From: Spirosoma montaniterrae
Lineage (GTDB): Bacteria > Bacteroidota > Bacteroidia > Cytophagales > Spirosomataceae
Assembly (NCBI RefSeq): GCF_001988955.1
Contig: NZ_CP014263.1
Span: forward strand, 3,001,001 to 3,065,000
Length of the DNA stretch: 64,000 nt
Direction: 5' to 3'
This document shows, piece by piece, positions 17,686 to 25,722 of this stretch. Within the stretch, counting starts at the first letter, position 1, and each line of letters opens with the position of its first letter. A program made the translations under genes and the position numbers. Below the pieces are notes generated by a model. The model was given only the letters and a program-made list of their open reading frames with translations. It was not told where the DNA came from and searched no databases.

Positions 17686-17708
17686 ACGGATAGGTAGTTA
17701 ACGTGAGC

Positions 17709-17751
17709 GGTTTGACATTGGCAGTGTTTCATATCCTGCCAATGTCAAACC
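17709..17751. repeat. Perfect 16-bp inverted repeat
   Basis: The left arm GGTTTGACATTGGCAG (17709-17724) is fully complementary to 17736-17751, with an 11-nt loop. It lies between two minus-strand genes, so it would form a very stable RNA hairpin. There is no U-tract on either strand. It could be a processing site, an attenuator or a dispersed palindromic repeat. Confidence 0.7.
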
Positions 17752-17758
17752 TTGTGTG

Positions 17759-18010
17759 TTATTTGGTCAGCAAATCAGTTCCGGGGAATGGCTCACGGGG
17801 CGGCAGCATACCGGCAATGGGCGGAATCAGGATGGGCGTGGGCCATCGGCTGACCTCGAACGGTAACGATTTCCCTCCATCGATAGCAGCCTGTGCCTCG
17901 GCGGTTAGCTGGCCGTTTTCGTCGATTTGCGCCAGTGCTCTCATCAGTTCTTCGCGGCTGGCAGATTTACCCTTCAGGGCGTTGATTTTGTCGATAATAC
18001 GTTTTTCCAT
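17759..18010 (-). CDS. Candidate peptide precursor with long leader and GG site
   Basis: An 83-residue protein. Residues 1-46 are helical and charged and end in AQAAIDGG, a possible C39-peptidase cleavage site. The 37-residue remainder is rich in Pro and hydrophobics (SLPFEVSRW, TPILIPPIAG, LPPREPFPG). The promoter upstream (18052-18117) has the same box at the same spacing as two clear double-glycine peptide genes at 25234 and 25723. That supports, but does not prove, that this is an exported peptide. The leader is longer than usual and could instead be a folded domain. Confidence 0.55.
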   Translation of the reverse strand: MEKRIIDKINALKGKSASREELMRALAQIDENGQLTAEAQAAIDGGKSLPFEVSRWPTPILIPPIAGMLPPREPFPGTDLLTK

Positions 18011-18051
18011 GACTACTAATAGATTGTGTTAGTTGTAAATTGATTTCGTAT

Positions 18052-18117
18052 CAAAATTCTGGCAATACGCTTCAAATAGCTATAACTAAGGGTTTTAGTG
18101 TAGTCAGTTGGGTTATA
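18052..18117 (-). promoter_or_regulatory. Promoter with island-specific upstream box
   Basis: Read on the minus strand: -7 element GAATTTTG (18052-18059). On the plus strand the box reads TAGTGTAGTC then GGGTTATA (18096-18117), beginning exactly 37 nt from the end of the -7 element. The same geometry occurs at 25455-25520 and 25955-26020. The -33 position holds TAG instead of TTG, so the promoter may depend on an activator. Confidence 0.6.
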
Positions 18118-18119
18118 GT

Positions 18120-18563
18120 TTATGCGTGGACACACACGATTTGCTCGTAAGCAGCACCCGCCAGCAGACGAACCCGCCGAATAAACTGCCCGGCCTCCGG
18201 TTGTTGCACGTCCACGCCCTCAAACACACCTTCTAAGAGCAGCATGGCCGATGGCGACAGCGTTTCTAACGAATGAATGTACCGGTTGGGGTCGTGTAAC
18301 AAACGAGCGCGAACCAGTAGATAACCCACTGCCCGAACCGGCCTGGTCAGCATCGATAGCAGCGTCAGCATATCGGTTAACGTAGCCGCGCCTGGCAGCA
18401 GCAACAAAGCCAGTCGGTCGCGCTCTTCGAGGAGTCGCCGGTAGTCGTGAGCCTGCCGACGGCGGTTTAAGGTATTCAATCGATTAGTGAGACTCTCCAC
18501 ACGGGGCCGGAGCCACGCCAGTTCAGCCTGAACCGGGGAGTTAAGCAAGTCGTTTGGTAGCAT
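18120..18563 (-). CDS. Uncharacterised helical protein following TolC
   Basis: A 147-residue protein without signal peptide. It has a charged, probably coiled-coil stretch (VESLTNRLNTLNRRRQAHDYRRLLEERDR, in part, residues about 22-50) and then a hydrophobic helix-rich half (LALLLLPGAATLTDMLTLLSM). It starts 11 nt after the TolC stop and probably shares its transcript. I do not recognise the family. An accessory role in export or self-protection is a guess from position. Confidence 0.6.
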   Translation of the reverse strand: MLPNDLLNSPVQAELAWLRPRVESLTNRLNTLNRRRQAHDYRRLLEERDRLALLLLPGAATLTDMLTLLSMLTRPVRAVGYLLVRARLLHDPNRYIHSLETLSPSAMLLLEGVFEGVDVQQPEAGQFIRRVRLLAGAAYEQIVCVHA

Positions 18564-18574
18564 GACGTAACGAT

Positions 18575-20029
18575 TTACAGGGTTCCGTTTCGGTAAAATT
18601 CAGCTACTTTAGCCCGCAACAGGGTTTCGTAACGCGCCTGAATCAGGTTGACCGATGCGCGGTCGAGGTTGCTTTTGGCGAGGTTATAATCTACGGCGTT
18701 GAGCAGCCCCGCGTTGTATCGGGCTTCGGCAGCTTTGTACGACTGTTGTAGCACCGTTACCTGTTGGTCAAGTGCTACGTAGCGATCATACGCATTTTGC
18801 CAGGCCGTTACGGCCTGATCGACAGCCTGCCGCAACGTTCGCCGAACGTCTTCGCCCTGCGATTCGGCCAACTGCTGTTGCAAACGGGCATTTGTTGTCC
18901 GATAGCGCACCTGAAAACCATTCAGGATCGGTACGCGAACGCTAAAGCCAATGGCTTTGAACTGGTTGTTATCCAATTGCCGGAAATAATTGATTCGCTC
19001 CTGCGACGACACCGGCGACAGCATCCGCACCGGATACACCTGTTCGCCCACCGTAACGAAGGCCGACGTAGGCTGCTCTACCAATTCATTACCCATCATG
19101 ACCTGCCGGGCCGCACTCGAAAAAGCTGTTCCCCAGTTTGCCAGCAGCGACACGGTGGGGTAGGCCAATCCCCGGGCGATATCGACACCTTTCTGAGCCG
19201 CTTTTGTGCGCAAATCTGCTGCCAGCACGTCGGGCATGATGGAACGAGCCTGCTCATAGAGCATGTGTGCATTCACACTGGCGGGGTTGGCAAGCCGGGC
19301 GGTGTGCTGCGGATCGGTTTCTAAGCGGGCTACCGCGAGCAACGTACCCGATGGCAGGTTCAATGCCTGGAGCAGCGCGAGATGGGCCGTGTTCAGGTTC
19401 GTTTGTGCCTGCACCCGCTGCATGTCGTCGTTGGCTAACTGGCTACGGGCGTCATAGAGGTTGTAGGGCGATACCGTACCGGCTTTTACCAATTTCTCCA
19501 TTCGCTCAACCTGCGCCCGCGCCACACTCACCTGAACTTCACTGGCGGCCAGCATATCCTGCGCCGACAACACCTGCAAATACGCGAGCAGGGTATTGAG
19601 CGTCACGTTATTCCGCGTGGCGTCGGCATCGTGCTGACTGGCGCGGGCCAGCAGGTTTTGCTGATCAAGGGTATGTTTTAGCTGAAAACCATTGAATACC
19701 ACCCAGTTCAGGTTCAGGCCGGCGTTGTTGGTCGTAATCCGATTGTTAACAATACCGTTGGTAAACGGGTCAACGTTGCGACCAAAGTTCAGTGCCTGAT
19801 TCGATACGCCCAGCAGCGTTGGCAACTGGCTCCGGCGTGTTTGTTCTACCGAGTTATCGGCAATTTGTTTTTGCAGATCGGCCTGCCGAACCACCGGTTG
19901 ATTTTGCAACGCCAGCGTAATACACTGCTCCAGCGTGACGGTCATAGCCGCCGGAAATGTGGTTGATGATTGCGCTCGAACCAGCCCCGCCAGTCCCAGC
20001 GCAGCGATGCATAGAAACGTCGTTTTCAT
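18575..20029 (-). CDS. TolC-family outer membrane efflux protein
   Basis: A 484-residue outer membrane channel of a tripartite exporter. It has a signal peptide (residues 1-20, ending VRAQ), then two TolC-type helical repeats (VTLEQCITLALQNQPVVRQADL and, later, YNAGLLNAVDYNLAKSNLD). I chose the ATG at 20029, which overlaps the ABC stop as ATGA, because it gives a clean signal peptide; an upstream in-frame start would lie inside the ABC gene. With the neighbouring ABC and HlyD genes it forms a type I secretion apparatus. Confidence 0.92.
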   Translation of the reverse strand: MKTTFLCIAALGLAGLVRAQSSTTFPAAMTVTLEQCITLALQNQPVVRQADLQKQIADNSVEQTRRSQLPTLLGVSNQALNFGRNVDPFTNGIVNNRITTNNAGLNLNWVVFNGFQLKHTLDQQNLLARASQHDADATRNNVTLNTLLAYLQVLSAQDMLAASEVQVSVARAQVERMEKLVKAGTVSPYNLYDARSQLANDDMQRVQAQTNLNTAHLALLQALNLPSGTLLAVARLETDPQHTARLANPASVNAHMLYEQARSIMPDVLAADLRTKAAQKGVDIARGLAYPTVSLLANWGTAFSSAARQVMMGNELVEQPTSAFVTVGEQVYPVRMLSPVSSQERINYFRQLDNNQFKAIGFSVRVPILNGFQVRYRTTNARLQQQLAESQGEDVRRTLRQAVDQAVTAWQNAYDRYVALDQQVTVLQQSYKAAEARYNAGLLNAVDYNLAKSNLDRASVNLIQARYETLLRAKVAEFYRNGTL

Positions 20030-22290
20030 GCTGTTAGTTGGGTTTCGGTCGTGTTGACTGCGTGAGGGAGTATGTCGCCATTGGCACTGATTTGCAGCAG
20101 GTCGATGGGCGCAGCCGGAGCAAGCGGGTGAACCGCCGTAAGCGGCATCTGCGAAGCCCACAGCCGGAAGTAGGCTCCCTGTAGGGCCATGAGCGCGAAA
20201 TGAGCACCTTCTTCAATTACTTTGCCCTGATCGACTACCACAATTTTATCGGCGTTCATGACCGTACTAAGCCGGTGAGCAATCAGAATAACGGTTTTGT
20301 TCTGTTCGCGCAGATGCCGGATGGTTTCCTGTACGCACTGTTCCGAAATGGAATCGAGCGACGACGTAGCCTCGTCTAAGATCAGAATATCAGGGTTTTG
20401 GTACAACGCCCGCGCAATGGCAATCCGTTGCTTCTGGCCACCCGACAAACTGGCTCCGTTTTCGCCGAGGTACGTATGGAATCCGTTGGGCAGCTTTTCG
20501 ATAAACTCCGTGATGCCGAGCCGCTGGCAGATGGCCATAATCTGCTCCATATCAGGTTGATATACCCCTACGGCAATGTTATCGATGACATCACCGGCGA
20601 AGAGATCTATCTTCTGCGGCACTACGCTCACCCGTCGCCGGAGACTGTCGTTACTGATGTGCTTGATGTCGTAGTCGCCAATGTGAATGCTGCCATGTTG
20701 CAGCGGATAGAGGTTTTGTAGCAACGACAGCAGCGTTGATTTACCGGAGCCACTCTCGCCCACTACCGCTGTAATTTTACCCTTTGGCACGGTTAGGTTC
20801 AGGTGGTCGAACACCTGCGTGCGGCTTCCGTAGCGGAACGATACGCCGTTGAACCGGATGTCGCCAATCATGTCTGAGCGCAGTTCAATCTTATTCTCGG
20901 TCTGTTCGCGTTCGAGGTCCATGATTTCAAACAGGCGGTCGGCGGCAATGAGCGCGTCCTGCACGGTGCGGTTCATGCCAATCAATTCGCTGGCGGGACC
21001 GGTGAAATACCCAATCAGGGCGTAAAACGACATCAGTTCGCCCGGCGTAATCTGATTATCAATAACATAGCCCGCTCCTACCCACAGCAGAATAATCGTA
21101 AACAGGCGCGACACAATCTCCGTCGCGTTGCCCGACCAGATGGAGTTGCGGGCCGAGTTGAAAATCGTTCGCAGCAGTTTAACAAAGCGGGTTTCGGTTT
21201 TGATGTTGGCAAACGATTCCAGCCCAAACCGCTTAATCGTTCCTACGGCGTTGAGCGATTCGACCAATTGCGACTCCAGTTCGGCGGAATCTTCCATCAG
21301 AATCCGCTGGTATTTTTTGTTCAGCCGGTTCACGAGGTAATAGATAATCCCGTAGAACGGAATCACGGCCAGCATAATCAGAGCCAGTTTCCAGTCGTAG
21401 GTAAACATCATACCGAACGAAAACAGTACGATGAACACATTGACAACCAGCCCCGTAGCGGCATCGTTGATAAACGCCCGAATCTTCACGGCGTCGTTGA
21501 TGCGCGAGATGATTTCGCCCACGCGCATGGTGTCGAAAAACTGCTGCGGCAGTTTCATCAGGTGTTTGTAATACCCCAGAATCAGCCGGGCGTCGATCTG
21601 CTGCCCCGTTTTCAGCGCGAACATACTTTTGACCGTGCCGATAAACAGTTGCAAGAGCAGAATCAGAATCATCGTCACGCTGAGCAGGTTGAGCAGATTG
21701 CGGTTGCCCTCCACGATGACGTTATCCACGATTTTCTGCACGTAAATCGAAGTCGATAGCCCCAGCACGGTGTAAATGAGTGCCCCAAACAGGGCTTGCA
21801 GCATCACGCTCCGGTGCGGCAAAACTAATTGCCAGAACCGTTGCAGGGCAGATACCTTCTGATTTCCGGTCTGAAACTCGGCGTCGGGCAGCAGCAGAAT
21901 CAGTACGCCCGTCCAGATTTTCTGAAACTCTTCGTGGCTGTATTTCACGAACTTACCCGGCCCAGGGTCCATCACTACTACGTGCTTCGGCGTAACGTCG
22001 TAGATAACCACGAAGTGCTGCAACACGTCTTTTACGATAACATGGGCAATGGCCGGTTTTGGTATTTTGGTCAGACTCTCGAACGTGCCACGCACACCTT
22101 TGGCTTGAAAACCCAGCCGTTGGGCCGCTTCAATCATGCCCAGCACGTTGGTGCCTTTCTGGTCGGTGCTCGCCATTTGCCGGATGCGGGCAATGGGCAT
22201 CAGCAGTTTATAATGAGCCGCTATCGACGCTAAGCAGGCCGCTCCGCAGTCGGTTATATCGTGTTGCTTAACAATAGTTTTCTTCTTCAT
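20026..22290 (-). CDS. Peptidase-containing ABC exporter (C39 family, bacteriocin type)
   Basis: A 754-residue exporter that cuts double-glycine leaders and pumps out the released peptide. Residues 1-135 are a C39 protease with QHDITDCGAACLASIAAHY (catalytic Cys in DCGAACL), HFVVIYDV (His) and MDPGPG (Asp), so it appears active. Residues about 155-450 form six membrane helices. Residues about 480-720 are the ATPase with GESGSGKST, LSGGQKQRIAIARAL and ILILDEATSSLD. It starts 36 nt after hlyD and overlaps tolC by 4 nt. At least six peptides with GG leaders are encoded upstream in the same orientation. Confidence 0.95.
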   Translation of the reverse strand: MKKKTIVKQHDITDCGAACLASIAAHYKLLMPIARIRQMASTDQKGTNVLGMIEAAQRLGFQAKGVRGTFESLTKIPKPAIAHVIVKDVLQHFVVIYDVTPKHVVVMDPGPGKFVKYSHEEFQKIWTGVLILLLPDAEFQTGNQKVSALQRFWQLVLPHRSVMLQALFGALIYTVLGLSTSIYVQKIVDNVIVEGNRNLLNLLSVTMILILLLQLFIGTVKSMFALKTGQQIDARLILGYYKHLMKLPQQFFDTMRVGEIISRINDAVKIRAFINDAATGLVVNVFIVLFSFGMMFTYDWKLALIMLAVIPFYGIIYYLVNRLNKKYQRILMEDSAELESQLVESLNAVGTIKRFGLESFANIKTETRFVKLLRTIFNSARNSIWSGNATEIVSRLFTIILLWVGAGYVIDNQITPGELMSFYALIGYFTGPASELIGMNRTVQDALIAADRLFEIMDLEREQTENKIELRSDMIGDIRFNGVSFRYGSRTQVFDHLNLTVPKGKITAVVGESGSGKSTLLSLLQNLYPLQHGSIHIGDYDIKHISNDSLRRRVSVVPQKIDLFAGDVIDNIAVGVYQPDMEQIMAICQRLGITEFIEKLPNGFHTYLGENGASLSGGQKQRIAIARALYQNPDILILDEATSSLDSISEQCVQETIRHLREQNKTVILIAHRLSTVMNADKIVVVDQGKVIEEGAHFALMALQGAYFRLWASQMPLTAVHPLAPAAPIDLLQISANGDILPHAVNTTETQLTA

Positions 22291-22326
22291 GGCTGATAAT
22301 AGGGCGATTGTATGGAGTTGGGTAGT

Positions 22327-23508
22327 TTATAACTTCTGGGCTACGACCGGCGTATTTTTCGGGTTGAGCCAGTCGTCGGCTTTGTCGTAGAGCAGGTCGA
22401 ACAGGCTGCGTTCGGTCACGACGAAGTTGGCCCGCAGCGTCATACCCTTTTTCAGGTTGCCTTTGTAGCCATTTTTAAGCGTCAGGAAATCGCGCTCCAG
22501 GCGGCATTTCACTTTGAAAACCGGCTGGTTATTCATCACCACGATGTCGTTCGATACGTCGGTGATTTTGGCGTGGGCCAGCCCCCACTGATTGTAGTCG
22601 AACGCATCGACCTGAATCCGGGCGGTCATGCCGGGGCGTAGCAGACCAATGTCTTTGGGCGATACGTAACATTCGACCAGCATGCTGGAATCGGGCGAAA
22701 TAACGCCCAGCACTTCGCCCGGCTGCACGTAACTCCCCGGATACCGCCCCGCCAGTTGGCTCACGGTGCCGTTGACGGGTGCTTTGATGGTATGCAGCGT
22801 CTGCTCATTGAGAATCTGCCGCTCCTGCGCCCGCAGTTCGTCGAGGGCTAATTGTTGCTGAGTCAGGTTGGCCTGCCAGTCGCTCACCTGCCGTTCAATC
22901 TGCGAGGCATACTGCGCCACTACGCTCTGATAGGCATATTCTTTGTCTTCAAATTCCTGCTTGGCAAGTACCTGATCCTGATACAGTTGCTGCGTTACGT
23001 CCAACTCACGTTTGCGTTTGGCCTGGGCCTGCGTGTTTTCGGTGAGCATAAACCGAAACTGCTCGTACTGCTGCCGAATCAGGGGCGATTGCAGATTCGC
23101 GACGTTAAGCAGAGCCTGCCGGTCGGCCCTGACGAGCCGTTCGAGGTCGCGGATGTTGAGGAGTTTTTCGGCCTGCTGCGACCGGTTGAGCCGGAGCCGG
23201 GTTTCGAGAACGGCGGTCTGCAGCCGAATCATGGGTTGCCCCCGCCGAACGGGCTGATTGTCGCGAACAAGAACCTGAGCTACCGTACCGGCCACCAGCG
23301 GGCGGATTTCGTTGCGCTCGGCCACCGGGCGGATGATGCCGGTACTTTGCACCGACACCTCAGTATAAATGAAAGGCAGTGAGAGCAGCGCGGCCACGAT
23401 AGCCAGGGCTACTGTGCTGTAGATGAGTTGCCCCCTCACCGTGACCTGGGGCAGGTAAGCCTCCGTCGTGTGGTCAATGACGGCGGGCGGATGGAGTTCG
23501 GTTTGCAT
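22327..23508 (-). CDS. HlyD-family periplasmic adaptor of the peptide exporter
   Basis: A 393-residue membrane-fusion protein with one N-terminal membrane helix (about 30-50). It has a broken lipoyl-like half (RPLVAGTVAQVLVRDNQPV, in part), a long coiled coil (about 110-235), and the second half-motif TIKAPVNGTVSQLAGRYPGSYV, in part. It bridges the inner membrane ABC protein and TolC. Its promoter lies at 23548-23578, and a hairpin (23525-23547) sits in its leader. Confidence 0.93.
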   Translation of the reverse strand: MQTELHPPAVIDHTTEAYLPQVTVRGQLIYSTVALAIVAALLSLPFIYTEVSVQSTGIIRPVAERNEIRPLVAGTVAQVLVRDNQPVRRGQPMIRLQTAVLETRLRLNRSQQAEKLLNIRDLERLVRADRQALLNVANLQSPLIRQQYEQFRFMLTENTQAQAKRKRELDVTQQLYQDQVLAKQEFEDKEYAYQSVVAQYASQIERQVSDWQANLTQQQLALDELRAQERQILNEQTLHTIKAPVNGTVSQLAGRYPGSYVQPGEVLGVISPDSSMLVECYVSPKDIGLLRPGMTARIQVDAFDYNQWGLAHAKITDVSNDIVVMNNQPVFKVKCRLERDFLTLKNGYKGNLKKGMTLRANFVVTERSLFDLLYDKADDWLNPKNTPVVAQKL

Positions 23509-23524
23509 CGTTTCTCTGACGTTT

Positions 23525-23578
23525 AGATAAGGCTTAAAATCTTATCTCAAAGGTCGGGCGATGCCGCAGCGAACTCAA
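23525..23578 (-). promoter_or_regulatory. hlyD promoter and leader hairpin
   Basis: On the minus strand: -33 TTG (23576-23578), a 20-nt spacer and -7 GACCTTTG (23548-23555), a good Bacteroidota promoter. Immediately downstream AGATAAG (23525-23531) pairs with CTTATCT (23541-23547) and can fold at the start of the exporter mRNA. Only the first part of the 37-nt-spaced box (TACTTTAT from 23592) is recognisable here. Confidence 0.6.
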
Positions 23579-23642
23579 TAACAAGGCGTTGTACTTTATA
23601 ACCAGCCGGAATAGCTTATGCCTGTAGTATGATCGACCCATT

Positions 23643-23681
23643 AAAAAAGCATCTCCCGATCAGCAAGTGCTCGGGAGATGC
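23643..23681 (-). terminator. Intrinsic terminator after the small peptide operon
   Basis: GCATCTCCCGA (23649-23659) pairs perfectly with TCGGGAGATGC (23671-23681) around an 11-nt loop. On the minus strand a run of six Ts follows. It separates the peptide genes at 23693-24501 from the exporter operon, so the latter needs its own promoter. Confidence 0.85.
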
Positions 23682-23692
23682 CACACGTTCAA

Positions 23693-23839
23693 TCAGTGAG
23701 TCACGTAATAAATAAACTCACCTACACTTTTACCGAACCTATAAATGAAGTATGCCGAAAGCAAGACGAGAACGAAAGCTACATATCTATTGTCCGACAG
23801 TTCTAACATACTCTTTATAGCCTTTTCTACCACGTTCAT
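23693..23839 (-). CDS. 48-residue membrane peptide, paralogue or immunity partner of the preceding peptide
   Basis: A 49-codon frame whose ATG overlaps the upstream stop as ATGA, a strong sign of coupled translation. It has a charged N-terminus (residues 1-18), one membrane helix (YVAFVLVLLSAYFIY, residues 19-33) and a C-terminus IYRFGKSVGEFIYYVTH. That tail matches IYEAGKYTGEVIYHLTH of the preceding peptide at ten of 17 positions. It has no GG leader. It may be a leaderless second peptide or a self-immunity protein that mimics the peptide. It is followed by a terminator. Confidence 0.7.
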   Translation of the reverse strand: MNVVEKAIKSMLELSDNRYVAFVLVLLSAYFIYRFGKSVGEFIYYVTH

Positions 23840-24030
23840 TTCTTGTGCGTGAGGTGATAGATAACTTCGCCGGTGTACTTTCCTGCCTCGTAGATGGCTA
23901 CAGCAGCAGCAGCAGCAGCTCCGATGGCTAAAAAGGGAACCAGAAAGCCGCCACCTTTGATAACAAGCATTTCATCGTCAGCTATAGCAACCACCTTGTA
24001 ATCGCCTGATGATAAGTTCATTGCTTCCAT
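23836..24030 (-). CDS. Double-glycine bacteriocin-like peptide precursor (64 aa)
   Basis: The 27-residue leader ends in DDEMLVIKGG, a good C39 processing site. The 37-residue core is hydrophobic, GFLVPFLAIG followed by an alanine run, then IYEAGKYTGEVIYHLTHKK, so it is a likely membrane-active peptide. I placed the start at 24030, 5 nt after the stop of the preceding peptide; an ATG at 24021 is also possible. Much longer upstream frames overlap the neighbouring gene. It is tightly linked to the peptides on both sides and may act with them. Confidence 0.78.
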   Translation of the reverse strand: MEAMNLSSGDYKVVAIADDEMLVIKGGGFLVPFLAIGAAAAAAVAIYEAGKYTGEVIYHLTHKK

Positions 24031-24035
24031 GATGA

Positions 24036-24329
24036 TTATTTCGCAGCCTGTTGATATCCTACATATACACCAGCTCCAAAAATACCGGCTGCTGCGGTTC
24101 CGGCAGCTATCCAACCAGCCGCTTTAGCAGTAATAACTACCCCGCCAATCACGAGGGGGAAAATACCACCATCAGTACCTTCCATTTCTTCGCCGTTCAG
24201 ACTAACCAAGCCAGCGTTCTCATTATCTACTAAGAAAGAATCGAGCGACAATACGTCGGCATTAGAAAATTGTGCGGTTAACATTGCTTTGTCTAATCTG
24301 TTTTTTTGAAAAAATTGATTCGTACTCAT
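24036..24329 (-). CDS. Double-glycine bacteriocin-like peptide precursor (97 aa)
   Basis: A long leader of about 55 residues ends in LNGEEMEGTDGG. The 42-residue core begins IFPLVIGGVVITAKAAGW and continues with small-residue patterns (AAGTAAAGIFGAGVYVG) of the GxxxG type found in two-peptide class IIb bacteriocins. A later Met (residue 16) would shorten the leader. It is followed after 5 nt by the 64-aa peptide, so the two could form a two-component membrane-permeabilising pair; that is inference. Confidence 0.75.
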   Translation of the reverse strand: MSTNQFFQKNRLDKAMLTAQFSNADVLSLDSFLVDNENAGLVSLNGEEMEGTDGGIFPLVIGGVVITAKAAGWIAAGTAAAGIFGAGVYVGYQQAAK

Positions 24330-24375
24330 CTACTAAAAGCTAATACTACGACTTCTCTAAAACGTTTAGCAGAAA

Positions 24376-24501
24376 CTATCGCTGCGAGAGAAGCAGACCT
24401 ACAATAACGCCCAGCAGGAACGGGTTGCCACCTTGTACTTGCTCCAGTTCGTTTGCGTTCAGTTCTACTACTTCAGCCTGATCAAAGTTGAAAGTTGCCA
24501 T
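24376..24501 (-). CDS. Double-glycine peptide precursor (41 aa)
   Basis: A 42-codon gene. The leader of 25 residues, ending LNANELEQVQGG, is a textbook C39 substrate, with hydrophobics at -12, -7 and -4 and GG at -2/-1. The core is only 16 residues, NPFLLGVIVGLLLSQR, and very hydrophobic. It lies 46 nt upstream of the 97-aa peptide and may be the first gene of the peptide operon ending at 23693. I see no convincing TTTG-type -7 element close upstream. Confidence 0.82.
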   Translation of the reverse strand: MATFNFDQAEVVELNANELEQVQGGNPFLLGVIVGLLLSQR

Positions 24502-24748
24502 TGTTTTGTTTGTTTTAAGGTTTAAAATTTAAGTAAACACTTTGTAACACGCAGCACCTCGTCACTATCCGGAATGGACGATTTTGCTGCTATCATCATC
24601 AGGCGTTGCGCTGTGCTTAATCGGGGTTGCTAAACTTCAGTTATCGGCATTACAGTAGATGCCCGCCTGGTCGAGTTTAGAACCTGGCAAACACGTTGCC
24701 CGTCTGTACAGATGCTCTTTAAAACAGCCGCATATAGTTGCGACCCTG

Positions 24749-24883
24749 TCAGGCCTGAGGGCCTTTGTAGCGAAGCAGGTCGCTTACGGCATCGATGATG
24801 GCATCGACAATAGCGTCCACAATGCCTCCGCCCGCTACAGTTTGCATTTCTTCCTGACTTAGCTCTTGTTGTTCAGTATTCAT
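24749..24883 (-). CDS. Double-glycine peptide precursor (44 aa), amphipathic
   Basis: A 45-codon gene. A 19-residue leader, MNTEQQELSQEEMQTVAGG, ends at a double glycine. The 25-residue core begins GIVDAIVDAIIDAVSDLL and ends RYKGPQA. Repeated I-V-D-A units give an acidic amphipathic helix. It stands alone between the 41-aa peptide (247 nt downstream) and a lipoprotein gene. Confidence 0.8.
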   Translation of the reverse strand: MNTEQQELSQEEMQTVAGGGIVDAIVDAIIDAVSDLLRYKGPQA

Positions 24884-24928
24884 GGTTGTAGGTTCTTTTA
24901 TAGTAATTAGACAATACGCTTCTGACGC

Positions 24929-25159
24929 TTAACCGAGTACCTTACCTACTCGCAGATTAGTTTTGCGAACCCGGATTGGTAGAGTCGGGCTTATTTCCAG
25001 ATGGATGGAATCGCTTTCCGTTGGTCGAGTCTGGGGCGTTGTAGCCGAGACTTCCTTTTGCACAGAGCGGGCAGGCTGAACGGTTGTTTCCTCACGTTCG
25101 CAGGCACTCGCCAGTAATACCAGTCCAGCGAGACAACTCAATCGAATTAGCTTTTTCAT
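24929..25159 (-). CDS. Small lipoprotein
   Basis: A 76-residue protein with a signal sequence and lipobox (LVLLASAC, Cys at residue 20). A polar, Thr/Glu-rich tail follows, with no recognised domain. It sits among peptide precursor genes in the same orientation. A small lipoprotein here could be an immunity factor that shields the producer, by analogy with lipoproteins such as NisI, but there is no sequence evidence for that. Confidence 0.65.
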   Translation of the reverse strand: MKKLIRLSCLAGLVLLASACEREETTVQPARSVQKEVSATTPQTRPTESDSIHLEISPTLPIRVRKTNLRVGKVLG

Positions 25160-25233
25160 GGTTTCGCTTTCTTACAGGTGACAAAGTCTCCTCAGTGACT
25201 CCGGCTATACGCCCCGTTCGGAGGAGTGGTTAA

Positions 25234-25425
25234 TCACTGCTTGTCGGGCGGAATGCTGAAGAATCTGTCTTCGCCAGCCGGTATGCGCTTGAGGCCAAGC
25301 AAAAAGAGCGACAGGCCCGTAAAGCATTGATAATAACCTCCCGTAATACGGTTGAGGGCGGTACCGTCTAATTCCTGAACACCAGGCACGGTCAGGGTGC
25401 GATTATTGTTTTCTATCTTTTTCAT
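25234..25425 (-). CDS. Double-glycine peptide precursor (63 aa)
   Basis: The 30-residue leader ends VQELDGTALNRITGG. The 33-residue core starts YYQCFTGLSLFLLGLKR and has one cysteine. The promoter at 25455-25520 has -33 TTG, a 20-nt spacer, -7 AAACTTTG, and the two-part upstream box. The 5' leader is only about 23 nt. The single Cys could form a disulfide dimer or be a modification site. Confidence 0.8.
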   Translation of the reverse strand: MKKIENNNRTLTVPGVQELDGTALNRITGGYYQCFTGLSLFLLGLKRIPAGEDRFFSIPPDKQ

Positions 25426-25454
25426 GGTCAGTAGTTTGCGTTTTTATTTCGTTA

Positions 25455-25520
25455 CAAAGTTTTGTGCTTTCTTCCGTTATTTCAACAACCTCTCGTTGTA
25501 GTTTATTCGATTAGGTTATA
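25455..25520 (-). promoter_or_regulatory. Promoter with island-specific upstream box
   Basis: Minus strand: -7 AAACTTTG (25455-25462), 20-nt spacer, -33 TTG (25483-25485). Plus-strand box TAGTTTATTC, three bases, then TAGGTTATA (25499-25520), starting 37 nt from the -7 element. ACAAC-N5-GTTGT overlaps the region just upstream of -33. Confidence 0.7.
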
Positions 25521-25548
25521 ACGACTTTGTTTAGGTTTCAGCGAGAAG

Positions 25549-25578
25549 AACCCCCTCGTCTACTGGGGCGAGGGGGTT
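25549..25578. terminator. GC-rich hairpin between peptide genes
   Basis: AACCCCCTCG (25549-25558) pairs with CGAGGGGGTT (25569-25578) around a 10-nt loop. It lies downstream of the Pro-rich peptide gene on the minus strand and probably ends its transcript, though the tail CTTCTC is not U-rich. The rest of 25426-25722 holds only the promoter of the 63-aa peptide. Confidence 0.55.
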
Positions 25579-25722
25579 GCTGTTCTCCGCCCTATCCACC
25601 TTTATCTTTACTTTGTATCACTTCCCGGCGCAACTACGGTGTGGCTAGCCGGTAATTGACTTATATGCCTTCTACAATCGCATATAGGTATGTTTTCTTT
25701 TGTACGTTACACGGCCCTTATA

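Noticed and set aside
17257..17697. Plus-strand open frame of 146 codons opposite the Cys-rich gene
   Set aside because: The minus frame has the clustered cysteines, a sensible operon position and a clean convergent end; the plus frame begins inside the SGNH gene.
21268..21759. Plus-strand open frames opposite the C39-ABC exporter
   Set aside because: They mirror a gene with unmistakable protease and ATPase motifs and have no motif of their own.
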